Source: Membranipora membranacea (lineage: Eukaryota > Bryozoa > Gymnolaemata > Cheilostomatida > Membraniporidae). Taken from it: a stretch of DNA of 64,000 nt. The DNA is taken from positions 8,618,001 to 8,682,000 of the forward strand of contig OU612072.1 of assembly GCA_914767715.1 (NCBI GenBank), given 5' to 3'. Of the stretch, positions 58,491-64,000 are shown piece after piece (the stretch's first letter is position 1; each line of letters starts with the position of its first letter). Below the pieces are notes generated by a model. The model was not told the DNA's origin, ran no database searches, and saw only the letters and a list, made by a program, of their open reading frames with translations. The translations under genes and the position numbers were made by a program.

Positions 58491-61200
58491 CCATGTTGTA
58501 AAGTAAAGTTACCTGGTGGGTGTATGTCTTGTAGCTGGCCAGCCTAACTAATCTAATGAGTACTCATTAAGCTATCTATGTATAAGTTTCTTCATTTGTC
58601 TGCTTTAGGCTCCTCGTGGTGATCCACTAACTAACTCCAAAACCAAAGAGCCGCAATCCCTTTGTGTCCTCCACATAAGAGTGTGATCACATGATCAACA
58701 TGTGATGTAAATAATAATACACCAACAAAAACCATCTCCATTTGAATAACAGACACAAGCCTGCCTTTTTCCATTTCCCGAGAACATTTTCAATATTCAG
58801 AAATTAGTACATTTTATTATTGCATCTCTTTCTATAGACACAAGTTCATACAAAGCATATATCATCCTATGCTATCCCCATTGCAAGGCCAGAAAACACC
58901 CTCCATATTCCATGCAACATTCAAATAACTTGCATTAAATGCTGCAGTCATTAACAAAATACCTTCATACATCATTGCAAACATCATGTCATGTGATATC
59001 ATAACCAGTCTTCATTTCAAAATATATACATACTATTCTCAATAGGATGTTTAACGCATTTTAAACAACGAGGAGATTAAAGAGGAAGGCCAGTTAAAAA
59101 GGTTGAGTCAATGTAAAACGATCGCCCAGATATGTCAATTGCAAGTAGGGTTAGCAACATTCAGACTTCTCCTGCTTTTTCAGGAATATCATGAGCAGTC
59201 TCGACTCTATTGAGATAAGAATAGTGTGGGCTAATGCAGATTTTTCATACATACATCCCTCATTCCAAACAACTTTATATGGTGCCTAGAATTTGTCAAG
59301 TGCCATTATTTGGCAACCAGTATGCTATGCTATTAAAATCCTACAATCATGTTTACATGGAGACGGGATAAAATTGCTTTTCACTGATGTTGCAGACAAT
59401 CGGCCACAAATAAAGACTATTCTCATTGAACATTTTGGGAGTTTATGAGGGTTGTAATGACCAAAATTCTTTGTCATCTTAGTGATTATAAATGATGTAA
59501 TTTTAAGCTAAGAATTTGAAAAAAGTTTAGGAAAGGGTTTAGTGCTAGTCTTTTTGGATCGCGTCTTGTCACCCATGTAGGATGGAGGATTAGGGGATTT
59601 CTCGGGCTGGCCAATCTTTTGGGGGTATACCAATTAGCCGCGCCAATTATTATGCAATCTTCTTTTTGACCTGCCTTATCCATGAACTTTACCGGTAGTG
59701 GGGAACTCCCATTTTCTGCAATAGAGCAACAACTAGAATATTCCCGAATTTCAGCTGTGACAATACTAAATGTAGAGTACACCAAATTTTTGAACAAGAC
59801 AAGGGAGTATATTTCAATTTATTTCAATGGTAAGGGTGTGGCTGGCTGAACAAAAAGACCTTTTCGGCAACTCTCAAATTCGGACCATCGGCTGGAAGTT
59901 GGCCTAGCCAGCTTTTCGCACACCACAGTTGATTTGATTTAAGATGGCCATTGCCCTTTTTTGTATCCTTATATTTCATAGGACTTCAATGTAACTTACT
60001 CATTAAAAATTTATTTTACTGGTACTTTATTTTCCAAAACATGTTATTTCTAGGGGAAGGTAATGCAGCAGCGACTCTCTCAATTACTTTCATTTCTGTA
60101 AGATTATTTTTGTTATCAGTGTACCAAGGATTATTAAAATACCTCTTAACGTGATATATTGCCTTTTCAATTTCTCAGGAACTACTTCTTCGATCTCAAA
60201 AATTCCTTCACTGACATGTTGCTAGTGGTCTGACTTATGTTTATGATCGCAAATTTTTTTAAACCGCATGTTTCTAACTTGATTAATGGAACATTAACTA
60301 AAATACATTGAAAACATATAGGCAGCAATGGGCAAAATGATGCAGTAAATTACGTTATGCAAATGCGTGATGAAAATCTATGCAGTATTACATGCAAAGC
60401 ACATTGTGTACAACAATGGATCATCTTTTTTGGGTGATTGTTTAGCATTGAAAGAGAAATGTTGATGCTCATAACTTCTCTACTTTAGAATTTATCATCA
60501 AACGCGACAATCAAAACCTCGGAAATACTCTCTTGTTTAATAGAAACTGGTGTGTATAACACATTGTTTAACCTATTTTCAGTTTTTTGGCTGGAGAAGA
60601 GTGCATGTTTTGGAGCAAATAAAGCTGGTATAGCCACAAAAATCCAAATATCTCAAGATGTAAAGCCATAATCATTAATCCCTACGATCAAAATCTAGAC
60701 AATCTCCTGCTGTTCATCATGCTGACAACAAAATTGACTGACATATTTCTGAATTTTGGCTGGAAAATTTTGACCTAAATTAGTGAAAATTCGGGTTATT
60801 ATCTGTTACAGTTGTGACAACCAGGATCTGTAAGCTCGTAAGATTATTGATGGAAGTGACAGTACAAGACCAAAATGGTGTTATAAATTGGAAATTTTAG
60901 TTTCTGCATTATTGGGGTCAAATGTAATGAGGGGTCAGAAATGGCCCTATTACTATTGCAAAAATCAATTTCGAGTCATGTAGACAGGAGGTCTAAAATC
61001 ATGAAGTTTCACTAAAATGTCACTCCTCCAGTTAGTGCCATGCCTCCTCTATATGGTGAAAGGATAAACTAATCAAATACCTCAAAAACAAAGCACAGAG
61101 GGCTCAATTTAAAAAAGGCGCTTTTTGCCCCAAAATGAACTTCCAGAAGTCACTGCAACTCAATGTCAAATATTTTGGAGGTTTCAACTGTGAAAATAGC
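58491..61200. other. Stretch with no recognised gene
   Basis: AT-rich sequence with short open pieces only. I see no splice-consistent exons, no repeats of note and no element ends here. Part may be leader sequence of the Gypsy fragment or old mobile-element debris. Confidence 0.5.
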
Positions 61201-61399
61201 TATTAGACATGATCACCAATACAATATTAAAAAGATTTAACAAGCGATATATCACGTTAAATTGTAAGAATAAATTCAAAATTTACACTATGATATTTAT
61301 CATGAACGTCAATCAAAAATATATAGTTTTGATTCTGTGTCAGACCTATATGCAGACTTCAAAATTTCTCTTAACTTCTATTGCAGATGTTTTGATCTG

Positions 61400-62500
61400 T
61401 CGATTCCCAACTCTTCATGCATGTGTCAAATCTTTCACAAAATCGAAAATGAACCCAATTCCACATTTAACACCATCAGACTGTATTAAATACATGTCAA
61501 GTATATCAAACAACAAGTCTGGTGGTTCTGACAATATTTCAGTGAAAATTCTTGGAAAAAACGTTCCATTATATTGCTGTCATGCTTACTGTCATGATAA
61601 AAAGATTTTTGGTTGAAGGGGTTTTCCCCAAAACGATGGACATCAGCATGAGTCACACCAATAAGTAAAGGTGGTGATAGAAATGTTCCATCCAATTTTC
61701 GTCCAACCTCAGTTTTACCAATTTTATTAGCCTTGGATTCAGGCCAACAATGAGGCCTTGACTGTATTATTAGTTATGTTGGCTATTGCCTCTGTTGTGC
61801 TGTCTACTCATGTCTCACTATTATTGTACCTTCATAAATGGAACCATGTGCTTGTGTTTTGGTTTTGTTTTGATTGGCTGATGGGTTTTGGTTTGTTATT
61901 GTGTTGAGTTATCTGCTCAAACAAAACACCCAACCTAAGTAGATAACTCCAAGTTGTTGGACTGAATACCAGTCTACAATGTCATCCAAAATCATTGAGA
62001 AACAGAAAAATATTCACTTTCAGACGTATTTAGAATCAAATTCTCAGATTTTGTTTATCAATTTCTGGTTCTGAACTCGAGAGACCCACCAAAACCAAAC
62101 TCCTTGGATATGTAATATGTGACAAGCTTTCCGGGATTGATCATATTGACAGACTGTATTTCAAGAAAAGCTCAAAGCTAATCTTGCACTATTTCAGCAA
62201 GGTAGATTTTGCATTGAAAGGAAATCAGTGATGACCTTTTACCACCATAGTTTTCTGTTACCTAATCTATGGTATTCACATCCGCTTTAACATAGCCCCA
62301 GCTCATTTGACAAACCCATTCTTTTTACTACAGAAGCGGGCTTTTAGGCTTCTCGCCTTTGTACATTTTCTCGTCTGATATCTACACAGGACCCTTCAAG
62401 ATCCTAAAATCTTCTTTCACAGCCTGCCAGTCATTTTCTATGGCTATAAGATACTAAATATGTTGGCTCCAAAATATGTGTGAGCAGTTTTATTTTCCAA
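61400..62500 (+). mobile_element. Decayed LINE reverse-transcriptase remnant
   Basis: At about 61440-61560 the + strand reads SISNNKSGGSDNISVKIL, the motif normally KSxGPDxIxxKLL ahead of RT motif 1. Frames near 61620-61720 resemble the FPKxW...YRPISxLP step but are broken. At about 62096-62180 TKLLGYVICDKLSGIDHIDR matches the C-terminal LINE block (KxLGVxIDxxLSWxxHI). Many stops and frameshifts; the catalytic RT core between is lost or deleted. Confidence 0.7.
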
Positions 62501-62769
62501 TACATCGTTTTCCGTTGCGAGACACACATCTCCTGAAGCCTCCATCAAATATTTGCCTTTGTAATCTTTCCAATTTATTCGATAGCTTTCCACACGAATG
62601 GTAAAAACACAGATCTTTTTCCATTTTCAATTTTAACCCTGCTTGGTTTTACAGGATTTTCTAGTTGTCATGGTGTGACATTTCTCAATCAAATTGCAGT
62701 TGTTTAAATAGGCTGGATATTATTTTTTCAGAAAACAGTCAACCTGAACTTAAAAACTTTCACAAGGTC

Positions 62770-62850
62770 ATCGATATATATATTTAAAAAACAGTGGACC
62801 TAAACAGAACCATTGGGGTACTCCAAGGGTTATATTCTTAAAGTTGATTT
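62770..62850 (-). mobile_element. Short LINE reverse-transcriptase scrap
   Basis: The - strand reads GVPQ, then after a frameshift a GSVLGPLFF-like block, the RT motif GVPQGSVLGPLLF. Too short to classify. Confidence 0.5.
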
Positions 62851-63689
62851 ATAGGAGTTGTGTCGGTTGGCTTGCCAATGTGGTGAGCGATAGCACCTAT
62901 TGTGTGAATTGTGCTAAATTACTGTTTACCATTGTTTATTCTTTTGTTCACTGTTTAGTATTGACTCATGCTATAGCTTAGCTTAGATACTGTGATCAGT
63001 CTAGTTGTGATGATCACAGGAGCAGCATGCTGATGTAATCGAGAACTTTATTGTTTAATTCGACTGTACATCAGCTCTTTGAGCCTTTTCTGTCTTTTTT
63101 AAAGGTATGTTATATTATTTTCTTGCTGCATATTTTCATAATATTATTTTCCATAAACACAGCGACGTGTTTTGGATAAATTACTACTACTTGAAAGGAT
63201 CATTAATTCATGGAACATTATTCTTGTGCTATTAATGTGATACATCGTTAATCGTTTGAGATGCTCGACACTGCTGCCGTTATATTCGTCATGCTACTTG
63301 AGCTACATTATCTCCATGCCTGTATCTCTGCCGCTGCAAATATCTCTAAATGTTTCCGTACAACTTTCAGGCATCACTGGAGAATGGCATTTTCTACAAG
63401 GCTCCGTGGCTAAACTACCTCACTGTATTTAGTATTAATGTGTTATTATCATTTTCTTGCAGTACCTCAACTCCATGAACATTAAGTTTGATGAATACCA
63501 TGAATCATCCTTCCCGCATTGTTATGTATTTGCATTGATCACAATATTTTTTACTTTAATTTTTATTGCTCCGCACCGATATTTTGTTATTATTGCAAAA
63601 CATAATGTTGTAGTTTCTACGATACGGTCTAAAGAAAATAAAGCTCAGTAGAACTCAACCCCTCATGCTTGATGGCTGATACAGTAGAA

Positions 63690-64000
63690 ACTTGGCCTCA
63701 TGCCTCATGACAACACACCTTCAAATGTGTCAGACTTCACTATTGCTGAGGTCAACGCTGCTTTAGGGAGGTGCGTACCCGGGAAAGCTCAGACTCAGTT
63801 CCAACTTAGATTCTGAAGTCATGCGCCAACCGACTCGCTGATATATTCCACACGCTTTTCAATCGCTGCCTGGCTGCTGGTTACATCCCTCAACTATGGC
63901 GGAGATCGGAGGTGGTTCCTGCTCCTACGAAGCCTAAGCCGTCAACCCCGAATGATTATCGACCTATCGCCTTGACCTCAGTAGTTATGAAGACTTTTGA
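63690..64000 (+). mobile_element. LINE reverse-transcriptase fragment running off the right edge
   Basis: Near 63741-63790 the frame reads FTIAEVNAALGRCVPGKAQT. After a frameshift near 63800 it continues ADIFHTLFNRCLAAGYIPQL, then VVPAPTKPKP and NDYRPIALTSVVMKTF, the RT motifs 1-2 of a LINE. The catalytic core would lie past the window. Nothing recognisable lies in 62851-63689. Confidence 0.8.

Overview
The window is AT-rich eukaryotic DNA with many short GT-AG introns. It also holds CR1/Jockey-type and RTE-type LINE pieces, a Ty3/Gypsy fragment and inverted-repeat elements. It comes from an animal genome, most likely an aquatic invertebrate; I cannot place it to phylum. No prokaryotic features, CRISPR arrays or RNA genes were seen.

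Positions 1-38665 (+ strand) are the 3' two thirds of one very large gene, an RNF213 (mysterin)-like giant E3 ubiquitin ligase with an AAA+ core. I could join 62 exons with consistent splice phases, giving 10,589 coding nt and about 3,528 residues up to a TGA at 38663-38665. The 5' end lies outside the window. In order the product carries a P-loop module (exon 5923-6151), a catalytic AAA+ unit with GETGCGKT and DEAN, a second with GKPGSSKS and LDEVGLAED, the C3HC4 RING at the usual RNF213 place (26602-26778), the RZ finger split over 31619-31653 and 31986-32089, and the long helical C-terminus. Unusually, there is also a Cys/His-rich exon at 18008-18214 that resembles the RING exon and has the same 2-2 splice phase. 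It sits just after the second catalytic AAA+ unit, where human RNF213 as I recall it has no zinc module.

The introns hold a CR1-like LINE (about 700-4975), an RTE remnant (23115-24290) and another LINE fragment (27470-28245), all antisense to the gene. They also hold two inverted-repeat elements: 6395-7104 with a 7-bp direct repeat, and 34068-34897 flanked by TTAA.

Positions 38666-44992 are mostly repeat-bearing intergenic sequence. At 44993-49532 lies a second copy of the last eight exons of the RNF213-like gene, with introns kept at the same places. Three in-frame stops (four counting the TAG in its first exon) and a 1-nt deletion make it an unprocessed pseudogene.

Positions 49533-64000 hold tandem repeats, a small two-exon gene on the - strand (53749-54937, 131 residues, MGN start), a tandem array of about 200-bp units (56243-56835), a decayed Gypsy gag-protease segment (57240-58490) and decayed LINE pieces up to the right edge.

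All domain calls rest on reading motifs and on remembered family sequences; no database search was possible.
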